Assembly (NCBI RefSeq): GCF_008973465.1
Contig: NZ_WBXN01000004.1
Span: 3,078,501-3,142,500, forward strand
DNA length: 64,000 nucleotides
Direction of reading: 5' to 3'
Origin: Streptomyces sp. SS1-1
Lineage (GTDB): Bacteria; Actinomycetota; Actinomycetes; Streptomycetales; Streptomycetaceae
Shown here: piece after piece, positions 27,591-36,039 of the stretch
Position numbering within the stretch: position 1 is the stretch's first letter
Layout of the letters: every line of letters begins with the position of its first letter
Translations under genes and position numbers: made by a program
The notes under the pieces: model-generated
Databases searched by the model: none
Told to the model about the DNA's origin: nothing
Seen by the model: the letters and a program-made list of their open reading frames with translations, nothing else

Positions 27591-28715
27591 CTAAGAGTCC
27601 ACATCGCCTCGTTCCTTACGGATCATCGAGCCGAGCCGATCGGCGATCTCGCGGTCACGGCCGTTGACCATGTGCTGATAGATCAGCGCTGCGCGGGGCG
27701 TGCTGTGGCCCATCCGAGTCATCAGTTCGCGCAGGCTCGCACCGGACGCGGCGAGCGTGTTCCCCGTGTGCCGAAGATCGTGGAAATGCACGTCTGCTGT
27801 GATGCCCGCCTTTTTCCGCGCGTTGATCCAGTCGTCGCGGAAGTTGCTCCGGCGGAGGCGACCACCCTGGGGGCCGAGGAAGACATGACTATCGCGGCCG
27901 GCTCCGGCGTAGGCGTCTAGGTGACGCCTCACGTCCGGCATGAGTTCGGTCGGGAAGGCCACCGGGCGAACGCCGGCGTTGGACTTAGGGGCCTTGTCGA
28001 AGAGCGCCCCGGTCTGCATCTCGGCTTGCGAGCGCTGGACCATGAGCGCGGCGTTGTCGGCGTCGACGTCCCGGCGGCGGAGCGAGGCCAACTCTCCGAA
28101 CCGCAGTCCGGCGAAGGCGGCGAGGAGGACGAGCAGCCGGTAGCGCGGGGTGATTGCGTCGGCCACGGCGTACACCTCGGACACGGTGAGGACAGGCCGT
28201 TCCGGCACGTCGTAGCGGTCGGCGCCCTTGATCCGGCACGGGTTGCGGCGGATCAGCTCGTCATCAACCGCCGTGTTCAGGATTGCTCGCATGATCTGGT
28301 ACGCCTTGACCACGGTCGGCTCACCGGTCCGCTCCAGACACTTCGTGCGCCACGCTCGGACCTGTGCCGTTGTGATCGACGACAGCGCCCGCTCACCGAA
28401 GGTGGGTAGGAGATGCAGACGAATCACGGACTCATGCCGCTCGCGTGAACGGGCAGCAAGCTTGCGGTCTTTGAGCCACGCCGTGGCGTACTCACCGAAG
28501 TGGACCTTGCCCGCGTCGGGGTCGTTCCACTGGCCACGGGTGATGTCCGCCTCGATGTGAGCCAGCGCGACCTCGGCATCGGTCTTGGTGGCGTATGTCT
28601 CCTCGGCGCCCCTGAGCTGGCCCGTGTTCGGGTCTCGATAACGTGCCTGCCAGCGACCGGACTTGAGTTGTCGGACTGAGCCGAATCGGCGCCGCCGTCC
28701 CTGGTTGTTCGCCAT
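27591..28715 (-). CDS. int: Site-specific tyrosine integrase
   Basis: A 374-residue tyrosine recombinase that integrates and excises the element at tRNA-Arg. An arm-binding domain (about 10-60) and a SAM-like core-binding domain (about 70-165) precede the catalytic domain, with Arg205 (AGLRFGE), His312 and Arg315 (HDLRH), His337 (GHSTPR) and the nucleophile Tyr346. All key residues are present, so the enzyme should be active. Its ATG overlaps the xis stop (ATGA), so the two are translationally coupled. It lies 90 bp from attL. A closely related but broken copy occurs at 42860-43446. Confidence 0.96.
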   Translation of the reverse strand: MANNQGRRRRFGSVRQLKSGRWQARYRDPNTGQLRGAEETYATKTDAEVALAHIEADITRGQWNDPDAGKVHFGEYATAWLKDRKLAARSRERHESVIRLHLLPTFGERALSSITTAQVRAWRTKCLERTGEPTVVKAYQIMRAILNTAVDDELIRRNPCRIKGADRYDVPERPVLTVSEVYAVADAITPRYRLLVLLAAFAGLRFGELASLRRRDVDADNAALMVQRSQAEMQTGALFDKAPKSNAGVRPVAFPTELMPDVRRHLDAYAGAGRDSHVFLGPQGGRLRRSNFRDDWINARKKAGITADVHFHDLRHTGNTLAASGASLRELMTRMGHSTPRAALIYQHMVNGRDREIADRLGSMIRKERGDVDS

Positions 28716-28924
28716 CAGGCAGTCCTCCTCAGCACAGTACGACGTACGGTCACCGGCTCAACGGTGTGTTCAGCGACGTACGCGGACACGGCACTCTCCG
28801 GGATGCGAACGTGCCGCCCGACTTTGACGAAGGTGATCCGGCGCTCTTCGATCAGTCGCCGAGGGAAACGCACGCCGGTACCGAGCACCTCGGCGACCTG
28901 CTGAACGCTGAGAAGCCGATCCAC
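28715..28924 (-). CDS. xis: Excisionase (MerR-like helix-turn-helix)
   Basis: A 69-residue DNA-binding protein that biases the integrase to excision. The winged helix-turn-helix of the excisionase/HTH_17 type is seen as LLSVQQVAEVLG (about 4-15) followed by FVKVGRHVRIPESAVSAYV (about 32-50). The GTG at 28924 lies 8 bases after GAGGGGGAG. Two further GTG codons just upstream are too close to that site. The stop overlaps the int start, and the start lies 2 bases after the repSA stop. Confidence 0.9.
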   Translation of the reverse strand: MDRLLSVQQVAEVLGTGVRFPRRLIEERRITFVKVGRHVRIPESAVSAYVAEHTVEPVTVRRTVLRRTA

Positions 28925-28926
28925 GA

Positions 28927-30317
<1,391 letters not shown>

Positions 30318-30321
<4 letters not shown>

Positions 30322-30569
30322 TGTCCCCCCTTGCGGCTCTTACGCGGAGGGTCGGAGTGGAACCGCTGGGTGCCGAGGTCGCGCCCGTCGTGCTCGTGCC
30401 GGGGGGCGTTCGGGTTGCGTGCGTTCCAGTCCTCGGCACAGACCTTGTGGACGGGTTCGCCGGCGTGGGAGCGCAGCGGGGTGGGCTTACCGCACTGGGT
30501 GCACGGGCAGTCGCCGCCGTGGTCGTAGTGCTGGCCGGAGTTCCAGTTCAGGAGGCTCATGGCACTCAC
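30318..30569 (-). CDS. Small AICE protein with CxxC motif
   Basis: An 83-residue hydrophilic protein. CPCTQCGKP (about 22-30) and a later cysteine could bind a metal, and the rest is rich in H, N, D and R with a basic C-terminus. Both ends use GTGA overlaps (its GTG with the upstream stop; its stop with the repSA GTG), so it is translationally coupled to replication. Alternative ATG at 30560. Similar small ORFs precede rep in other AICEs; function unknown. Confidence 0.7.
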
Positions 30570-30745
30570 CGGCCCGTCTGGGCAAGGGCCGCGGGGACCG
30601 TGTGGCCGGTGCCGTTGCAGCCGGTGCAGATGATCCGGAGGGTGACCCGAGAGCCGTCGTCGTGTCGGGTGCCGGTGGTGATGGCGACCGTGGCGAAGCC
30701 GTCGCAGTCGCGGCAGACGCGCGTGTTCTGGGCGGGCTGGGGCAT
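30566..30745 (-). CDS. Small DnaJ-zinc-finger-like protein
   Basis: A 59-residue protein with two knuckles, CRDC (about 11-14) and CTGCNGTGH (about 40-48). The second resembles the CxxCxGxG repeats of DnaJ. ATG with AAAGGGAAG nine bases upstream. A similar mini-protein is encoded at 32011-32199, so the element has two. The role is unknown; it may bind the Rep or Tra proteins, but nothing shows that directly. Confidence 0.65.
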   Translation of the reverse strand: MPQPAQNTRVCRDCDGFATVAITTGTRHDDGSRVTLRIICTGCNGTGHTVPAALAQTGR

Positions 30746-30836
30746 GATGAGGCTTCCCTTTCGGGTCCGTTGGATCTGGATGGGCGAGCCGTCCGGGGCG
30801 GCGGAAACTTGGCGGTTGAGGCCGCCCCGGAGGGCG

Positions 30837-31133
30837 TTACTTGCTGCGCAGGTTCTTGCGCTTGGCGGTGTGGTTGATCGTGTAGCTGAGGCCGCCGGTG
30901 GCCGACAGGACCGCTACGGCGGCGCCGGCGATGACCTGGACGACGAAGGCGATGACCAGCAGCACCGCGACCGATCCGGTGAGGACGACGAGCGTCAGGA
31001 CGATCGGGCCCGTGTAGGAGCGGGGGGCCTGTTGGACGATCACGACGCTTCGCACGTCGGTGCCGGGCGGGAGCTGCCGGTAGAGGTCGGCGGGGATGTG
31101 ACCGGCGCGGATCTGGTCTTCGGGTAACTGCAC
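30837..31133 (-). CDS. Small membrane protein of the spread module
   Basis: A 98-residue protein. A hydrophilic start is followed by two close hydrophobic segments (about 42-65 and 66-85), and a basic tail (HTAKRKNLRSK) ends it. GTG start with AAAGGAGG at ideal spacing. In pSAM2-type elements, small membrane proteins between rep and tra serve intramycelial spread (Spd functions); assignment here rests on position and topology. Confidence 0.7.
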   Translation of the reverse strand: MQLPEDQIRAGHIPADLYRQLPPGTDVRSVVIVQQAPRSYTGPIVLTLVVLTGSVAVLLVIAFVVQVIAGAAVAVLSATGGLSYTINHTAKRKNLRSK

Positions 31134-31146
31134 GGCGTGCCTCCTT

Positions 31147-31329
31147 TCAGGCGCAGCGGTGGGTGCGGGCGGCGAGTTCGGCGGCTGACCGGTCGCCGTA
31201 TTCGTTGGAGAAGCCGCACTTCGGGGCGGTGCAGGCGGCGGTGTGTCGGGTCTGGCCCCGGCCGTTGTTGAACGTGCCGACCCTCACGGGGCCGATGCGG
31301 ATCACGTCGTAGAAGCGGTTCGGGCGCAC
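31147..31329 (-). CDS. Small mobile-element transfer protein
   Basis: A 60-residue basic protein starting VRPNRFYDVIRIG. The GTG at 31329 is seven bases after GGAGGTGA, while an earlier GTG (31338) overlaps that site. Two cysteines plus a C-terminal HRC (CTAPKCGFSN, then THRC) could form a zinc site. Homologues are labelled mobile element transfer protein in Streptomyces genomes, without known biochemistry. It sits between two membrane protein genes of the spread module. Confidence 0.68.
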   Translation of the reverse strand: MRPNRFYDVIRIGPVRVGTFNNGRGQTRHTAACTAPKCGFSNEYGDRSAAELAARTHRCA

Positions 31330-31344
31330 GCGGGTCACCTCCTT

Positions 31345-32004
31345 TCAGGCGAGTTGGGCGACGATCGCGCAGGCAAGGTCTTCCGGGACGCCGAGGCGAG
31401 CGCGCAGGGTGGCCGTGTCGATGTCCGAGCCGGTACGCGTGCGGTGCTCGGTGGCGACCTTCCGGGCGTGGTCGACCAACGCTGGCGGCACCGCGGGAGC
31501 CGGGGCCGGGGCTTGCGGCAGTGCCGGGGCAGGCTCCGGCGTCGGGATCTCCGGGGCCGGTTCCGGGGTTGGTTCGGGCGCCGCGGGGCGGTCTACGGCC
31601 GGTGCCGGCCGGGGCGCACGCTCCGGAGCCGGTACGGGGGCCGGGTCGGTGGGCGTGTGGGCGAGGAGGGTGCCGCCGAGGAAGGCCAGGGCGGGCCAGC
31701 CGGCGACGAGGATGCGCAGCCAAGCCGGGACGTGGTTCAGGTCGAGAAGTCCCGCGGTGGCGATGTTCGCGCCGAGGGAGGCGACCAGCGCGACCAGGAA
31801 CCAGAACCAGGCCAGCTTCGAGCGTTCAGTGCGCAGTCGGCGCCACACGGCGACCAGGAGCAGGTCGACGGAGACGGGGTAGGCCCATGCCTTCCAGCCG
31901 GACTGTCCGGCCGCTTCGGCAAGGTCGTGCAGGTGGGCGAAGGACAGGGCACCGGCGATCACGGCCTGAATGAGTACGGCGTCGATGCGGATCGAGCGGG
32001 CCAC
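31345..32004 (-). CDS. DUF2637 spread protein (SpdB-like)
   Basis: A 219-residue membrane protein. Four hydrophobic helices lie in the first 115 residues, with the DUF2637 pattern SFAHLHDLAEAAGQSGWKAWAYPVSVD (shown in two parts: SFAHLHDLAEAAG and WKAWAYPVSVDLLLV). A long proline/alanine/glutamate hinge follows (about 125-170) and then a small C-terminal helix-turn-helix-like part (TRTGSDIDTATLRARLGV). DUF2637 proteins of Streptomyces plasmids take part in spread between hyphal compartments. GTG start with GGGAGGTGA. Confidence 0.85.
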   Translation of the reverse strand: MARSIRIDAVLIQAVIAGALSFAHLHDLAEAAGQSGWKAWAYPVSVDLLLVAVWRRLRTERSKLAWFWFLVALVASLGANIATAGLLDLNHVPAWLRILVAGWPALAFLGGTLLAHTPTDPAPVPAPERAPRPAPAVDRPAAPEPTPEPAPEIPTPEPAPALPQAPAPAPAVPPALVDHARKVATEHRTRTGSDIDTATLRARLGVPEDLACAIVAQLA

Positions 32005-32010
32005 GGCTCT

Positions 32011-32199
32011 TCACCTCCCTTCGCGGGGTGAGTCATCGGCGGGGATCTCGCCGGCACCGAAGCAGTTCAGGCACATGCCGGTCTGCTGGCCGACGGTCCT
32101 GCGCTTGCGTCCGACGCGGACGGGACGGGAGACCTCACCGGTGCCGTTGCAGGGCGGACACGGAATTGTCGTGAGCTTGGCGGTCTTGCGCGGAGCCAT
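32011..32199 (-). CDS. Small zinc-knuckle protein
   Basis: A 62-residue basic protein with CPPCNGTGEV (about 14-23) and CLNCFGAGEI (about 43-52), a complete pair of DnaJ-type CxxCxGxG repeats predicted to bind one zinc. AAAGGGGG precedes the ATG. It lies between the translocase gene and the DUF2637 gene and is on the same strand. It resembles the protein encoded at 30566-30745. Confidence 0.7.
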   Translation of the reverse strand: MAPRKTAKLTTIPCPPCNGTGEVSRPVRVGRKRRTVGQQTGMCLNCFGAGEIPADDSPREGR

Positions 32200-32221
32200 G
32201 AGCGATCCCCCTTTCCAGGGG

Positions 32222-33559
32222 TCAGGGCTGCGGGATGATCAGCGGCGGGACGGTGGGCATCGGCGGCACCACCTGCCGGGCCGGGGGCCGGAACGGTGCC
32301 AGGAACGGCAGCTCCGGGGTGAGGTGCGCGAACTCCCGGCACACGGCCGCTGCTTCGGCTGGCGTGGTTTCCGGGGTGCGGATGCGGGACCAGCCACCGG
32401 AGGTGTCACCGGCCACCGCGACACCAGGACGGTCCGCCCGGATCGAGGTCGCCGCCATGACCGCATCCGGGGCGATGTCGCCCAGGCCCATTTCGGCGGT
32501 CTGCTTGTCGTTGACCCGGTGGACCACACGGCCCGTGAGTTGGGCACGCAGGGCGGTGGCGCCCCTGCCGAGGTCGGAGCCGAAACGCTGCCCGCAGACC
32601 TCCAGGTAGATGCCGACCGCACGGGCCATCTGACCCAGCCGCACGAGTTGCATGACCGTCCGGTCGCGGGCAGCTTCGTCCTTCTTTGAAGTGACGAAGA
32701 ACAGCTCTGCCACCTCGTCGATCAGGACGACCAGCGGCACCGGCCGCAGCTTCGCAGGCAGGTCCCAAACGTCCGAGACGCCGTGCAGGGCGAGGAGATC
32801 GAAGCGCTCGCTCATCTCCAGGACCAGCGCGTCTATCAGCCGCCCGGCCATGTCCGGGTCCGTGGCCAGGGCCGACAGGCGAGGCGCGTAGCGGCTGTGC
32901 TCGACACCGCGCTTGCAGTCGATGCCGATCAACCCGACCGGGAGCTTGGCCAGGCCCTTGACCAGGTTGCGCTGATAGACGGACTTCCCAGAGAGCGTGG
33001 CCCCGAGGGTCAGCGCCATCGGAACCGCGCGGTAGTCCCGCTCGAAGACCGTGCCGTCCTCCCGCAACGCCACTGGAACTCGAAGGCCGGACGGCTGTGC
33101 GGAGCGCGGGAGACGGACCCGGCGAAGGACGTCGTAGCCCGTCATGCGCAGTTCCACATAGCCGGGCCGGGTCTCGGAAACGGTGACCGACTGGACGCCG
33201 AACGCGTGGCGCAGACGCTCACAGGACGCGGCCACGTCGGCGGGCTCCAGGCCGGCCGGGAGGCGCAGGGTGATGCGCAGCCCGGTCGAGGTGGGGCGGA
33301 CCCGGCGAATCTTCGGCGGCACGGGGCGGACCTCGCGGCGGGCCAGGTTGCGGGTCATGAACGCCCGCAGACCGGTCGGCTGCACGGTGAGCCCGCACAC
33401 CTCCATCGTGGACCGGTAGGAGAAGGTGAACCGGCCCCAGGTGAGCGGCAGGCCCACCGTCGACCAGTACACACGCGGCGCCCGGTGCTTCGCGTAGCCG
33501 AGACCGCCGGCGCCCGCTAAGGCGCCGGTGGCCTCCAGTAACAGGGTCAGGTCGCCCAT
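32222..33559 (-). CDS. traSA: FtsK/SpoIIIE-type DNA translocase (TraSA/TraB-like)
   Basis: A 445-residue ATPase that moves double-stranded element DNA between mycelia, the only transfer protein needed in this class. One hydrophobic segment near the N-terminus is followed by the FtsK motor: Walker A GATLSGKS (186-193), Walker B VVLIDEVAEL (Asp281, Glu282), and a later sensor region QRFGSDLGRG. The C-terminal 40 residues are proline-rich and lack an obvious winged-helix domain. It is co-transcribed with the upstream 109-residue gene, separated by 2 bp. Confidence 0.93.
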   Translation of the reverse strand: MGDLTLLLEATGALAGAGGLGYAKHRAPRVYWSTVGLPLTWGRFTFSYRSTMEVCGLTVQPTGLRAFMTRNLARREVRPVPPKIRRVRPTSTGLRITLRLPAGLEPADVAASCERLRHAFGVQSVTVSETRPGYVELRMTGYDVLRRVRLPRSAQPSGLRVPVALREDGTVFERDYRAVPMALTLGATLSGKSVYQRNLVKGLAKLPVGLIGIDCKRGVEHSRYAPRLSALATDPDMAGRLIDALVLEMSERFDLLALHGVSDVWDLPAKLRPVPLVVLIDEVAELFFVTSKKDEAARDRTVMQLVRLGQMARAVGIYLEVCGQRFGSDLGRGATALRAQLTGRVVHRVNDKQTAEMGLGDIAPDAVMAATSIRADRPGVAVAGDTSGGWSRIRTPETTPAEAAAVCREFAHLTPELPFLAPFRPPARQVVPPMPTVPPLIIPQP

Positions 33560-33561
33560 GG

Positions 33562-33891
33562 TCAGGCCGCCGCCGTGATCGCGACGGCGCGGAACGAGAT
33601 CCCGTGCCGCTTCTGGCCGTTGAACTCGTTCTCCCAGTCCCGCGCCTTGAGGCCGACCACCCGCACCGGCATGCCCGGGGCCAGACCCTCGGGGTAGCCC
33701 GTCTCCGGGATGGTGACCTGGTAGAGGTTGCCCTCCCCCTCGTCCGACACGAGCAGGCCCACGGTGGACAGGCTCGCACCGGTGTCCCGGTCCACGGCCC
33801 GCTCACCGGTCTTCTTGTTGGCCATCTTCGGCTCGGGCGCGGTTGCCACGAACACAACGGCGGTGGAGAGGTCGATCTTGAACGACGGCAT
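33562..33891 (-). CDS. Conserved AICE protein preceding the translocase
   Basis: A 109-residue soluble, beta-rich protein (MPSFKIDLSTAVVFV start; a PVRVVGLKARDWENE block near residue 80). Homologues regularly precede tra in AICEs, and I do not recognise a named domain. It is first in the long minus-strand operon and faces the divergent GntR gene across the operator region. The product may be a DNA- or TraSA-binding accessory protein, which is inference from position. Confidence 0.7.
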   Translation of the reverse strand: MPSFKIDLSTAVVFVATAPEPKMANKKTGERAVDRDTGASLSTVGLLVSDEGEGNLYQVTIPETGYPEGLAPGMPVRVVGLKARDWENEFNGQKRHGISFRAVAITAAA

Positions 33892-33936
33892 GCGTCACTC
33901 CCTCAGTCGAGGGCGCACGATTATTGTGCGCCCAAC

Positions 33937-34011
33937 TGGCTTGAGCCACTTGCTGGCTTAAGCCAGTTGAGCACGGGCGGGCAACACGGGTCAAGCATCT
34001 GGCTTGAGCCA
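33937..34011. promoter_or_regulatory. Three KorSA-type operators
   Basis: The palindrome TGGCTTRAGCCA occurs at 33937-33948, 33954-33965 and 34000-34011, the second being fully symmetric (CTGGCTTAAGCCAG). They lie in the 138-bp divergent gap, two on the transfer-operon side and one 19 bp before the regulator ATG. The arrangement suggests that the GntR protein represses both directions. Confidence 0.85.
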
Positions 34012-34029
34012 GTTGCTAGAGTGGTCCGC

Positions 34030-34812
34030 ATGACCCCGTCCGGCGCCCCGGCTGAACAGCTACCGAGCAGGCGCATCGCCGAAGACCTGCGCCGCCAGAT
34101 CGAGACCGGAGAACTCCGGAGCGGCGACAAGTTGCCGTCTGAACGAAAGCTCGCCGAGCAGTACGGATCGGCACGCAATACCGCACGTGAAGCGGTGCGC
34201 ATCCTCGCCGAACAGGGACTAGTCACCGCCAAGCAGGGCAGCGGAGTGTTCGTCCGGACTCCCCAACGGCTCTTCCGCTTCGGCAGCGATCGCTACTCGC
34301 TCAAGAACCGGGAGACGGGACTGACCCCGTTCCGCCTAGAGGCGAAGCGGCAGGGCAAGGTGGCGAGGATCGAGGTTCCATCGATCACGCGAGAGAAGCC
34401 GCCGGCGGACGTAGCCGAGCGTCTGCGTGTGCCAGCGGACAATGAGAGTGTCGTCCACCGAGAGAACCACTACTTCGCCGACGACGAACCGGTACAGATC
34501 GTTTCGACGTACCTGCGATGGGACGAGGCCCAGGGAACACTCCTCATGCAGGCCAAGACCGGCAAGGATGGTATCTACGGACGGCTCCAGGACCTTGGAC
34601 ACGTCATGACGCGCGTACGTGACGAGATCAGCGCTCGAATGCCGACCCCGGAAGAGGCCGCAGTCTTGCAACTGTTGCCCGGGGTGCCAGTGCTTGAAGT
34701 CCTACACACCAGTCTCGATCAAGACGGCATTCCCTTCGAGGTGTCGCGGTACGTCCATAGAGCCGACCAAACCGGGTTGCTCTATGAACTTCCCGTCGAG
34801 CAGGAGGACTGA
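34030..34812 (+). CDS. korSA: GntR/HutC-family regulator (KorSA-like)
   Basis: A 260-residue regulator with a GntR winged helix (about 13-78; GDKLPSERKLAEQYGSARNTAREAVRIL in two blocks) and a UTRA ligand domain (about 90-250). KorSA of pSAM2 represses rep/tra activation and keeps the element integrated. The operators described at 33937-34011 fit that role. The ATG follows the third operator by 18 bases without a ribosome site, so the mRNA may be leaderless. The downstream acetyltransferase is coupled by a 2-bp gap. Confidence 0.9.
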   Translation: MTPSGAPAEQLPSRRIAEDLRRQIETGELRSGDKLPSERKLAEQYGSARNTAREAVRILAEQGLVTAKQGSGVFVRTPQRLFRFGSDRYSLKNRETGLTPFRLEAKRQGKVARIEVPSITREKPPADVAERLRVPADNESVVHRENHYFADDEPVQIVSTYLRWDEAQGTLLMQAKTGKDGIYGRLQDLGHVMTRVRDEISARMPTPEEAAVLQLLPGVPVLEVLHTSLDQDGIPFEVSRYVHRADQTGLLYELPVEQED

Positions 34813-34814
34813 CC

Positions 34815-35327
34815 TTGGAATCCGTGATCATCCGCCCGTTCACCGATGACGATCTGGCCGGCGCCGCGGTGGCGCTGGTCGAGGTCCACGACACGGACGG
34901 TTATCCGGTGGAAGGTGTCGACGACCCGGAAGCTTGGATCAAATCCGAGGATGTCCTGGCCGCATGGGTCGCAGAGAGTGGCGGCAGGATCGTGGGTCAC
35001 GTGGCGGTGATGAAGCCGCAGGGGGAAGCTGCCGTAGACCTTTGGGTCAAGCAGAGCAACGACGACGCGGACCACGTAGGCGTGCTGGCACGGTTGTTCG
35101 TGGTGCAGTCAGCCAGGAAGCAGGCAGCTGGCCAACGCCTCATGGAAGCCGCTGTGTCCTATGCGCGCACCCAGGGGCTTCGCCTAGTCCTCGATGTCAT
35201 GGTCAAGGACGCATCCGCTATCCGCCTCTACGAACGGCTTGGCTGGCGGAAGATCGGCGAGACCGTTCATCACTTCGGCAGCGGCGATGCCATCCCAGCC
35301 GTGTGCTACGTCTCCCCGACCGCCTGA
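34815..35327 (+). CDS. GNAT-family N-acetyltransferase
   Basis: A 170-residue GNAT protein. The acetyl-CoA loop is seen as LFVVQSARKQAAGQRLMEAA (about 93-112), followed by LVLDVMVKDASAIRLYERLGWRKIGE (about 124-149, in consecutive blocks). The start is TTG at 34815, seven bases after AGGAGG. It is co-transcribed with korSA. The substrate is unknown; the gene is commonly found beside korSA in AICEs. Confidence 0.85.
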   Translation: MESVIIRPFTDDDLAGAAVALVEVHDTDGYPVEGVDDPEAWIKSEDVLAAWVAESGGRIVGHVAVMKPQGEAAVDLWVKQSNDDADHVGVLARLFVVQSARKQAAGQRLMEAAVSYARTQGLRLVLDVMVKDASAIRLYERLGWRKIGETVHHFGSGDAIPAVCYVSPTA

Positions 35328-35608
35328 CCAGAGCTGTTACAGGTTTCTCTACCTCATCAAGCCCCGGCTGCGCTCCGCTTCGCCGGGCGCGCTTCCCGGC
35401 TCCGCTCCGGGCGACGCTCCTGCCTTCGGCCCGCTCCGCCCGCGCTGCGCCGACGCGCGCCCACGAGTGGATAGGGCCAGATGCCATGAGGCGATCACCG
35501 CAGAGAGCGGCCCACGGTCAGGACGATGCCTCCGGCGGGGGATCGGCCGGCACCGGGATGGAGGGGGCGCCGTTCCCGGCCGCGGGCGTGTAGTGGCGTG
35601 CGCAGGGT

Positions 35609-35758
35609 GCTCCCATCCCGTCCGCCGTCGACCCAGGCGGAGCCGAGCAGACGCGGCCCAGGGCGTCCAGGTCGTTCGTACAGTGGCGCGCTCCACCTGG
35701 ACGCCCTGAACCACGCCCGCTCCACGGTGTGTGGGTCGACGGCGGACGGGATGGGAGC
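35609..35758. repeat. Large nested inverted repeat
   Basis: Outer arms of 27 bp are perfect (35609-35635 with 35732-35758; left arm begins GCTCCCATCCCGTCCGCCGT). Inner arms of 14 bp are also perfect (35659-35672 CAGGGCGTCCAGGT with 35695-35708). A transcript or single strand would fold into a long stem with an internal loop. Position in an element with rolling-circle replication suggests a single-strand origin or transfer locus; that is inference. Confidence 0.88.
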
Positions 35759-35876
35759 TGGGGTGAGTGGTGGGTGAACGAACCATCGACGCGCCGGAGG
35801 TCACTCAATTGGCGCGAGCGGGTGACCTGCGGAGGAGACGTTCCGCCACCCCGCGCCACCTTCACGCCACCGTGTC

Positions 35877-35962
35877 GCTACGCATAAAATCCAGTCTGCT
35901 ACGCATGATTTTCCGCTCGCTACGCAGGAACTGACCACTTGTCATTCCGTATTCGTGCGTAG
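35877..35962. repeat. Phased GCTACGCA repeats upstream of the DGQHR gene
   Basis: GCTACGCA occurs at 35877-35884, 35898-35905 and 35919-35926, each 21 bp apart (two helical turns), with an inverted TGCGTAG at 35956-35962. The segment is AT-richer than its surroundings and ends 77 bp before the DGQHR start, in the right place for an operator/promoter. An iteron function is an alternative. Confidence 0.75.
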
Positions 35963-36039
35963 TAGCGTTTCCTGTGGCACCTGACGCCCAATCAGTCCTA
36001 CCGTGGGCTTGCGTCAGCATGTGCAGGGAGGGGACCCCT

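Larger units (their letters stand above)
35328..36039. other. Non-coding region with inverted repeats, candidate cis-acting locus
   Basis: A 712-bp gap between the acetyltransferase and the DGQHR gene. It holds GTTACA-N2-TTTCTCT (35336-35350), a block of repeated GCTCCGC/CGCTCCG units (35365-35460), the nested inverted repeat at 35609-35758 and the phased repeats at 35877-35962. ORFs here lack ribosome sites and mirror one another in the inverted repeat, so none is called. This may be the clt or single-strand origin of the element. Confidence 0.6.

Noticed and set aside
35349..35804. Small ORFs on both strands across the large inverted repeat
   Set aside because: They mirror each other because of the repeat, lack ribosome sites and show no domain.
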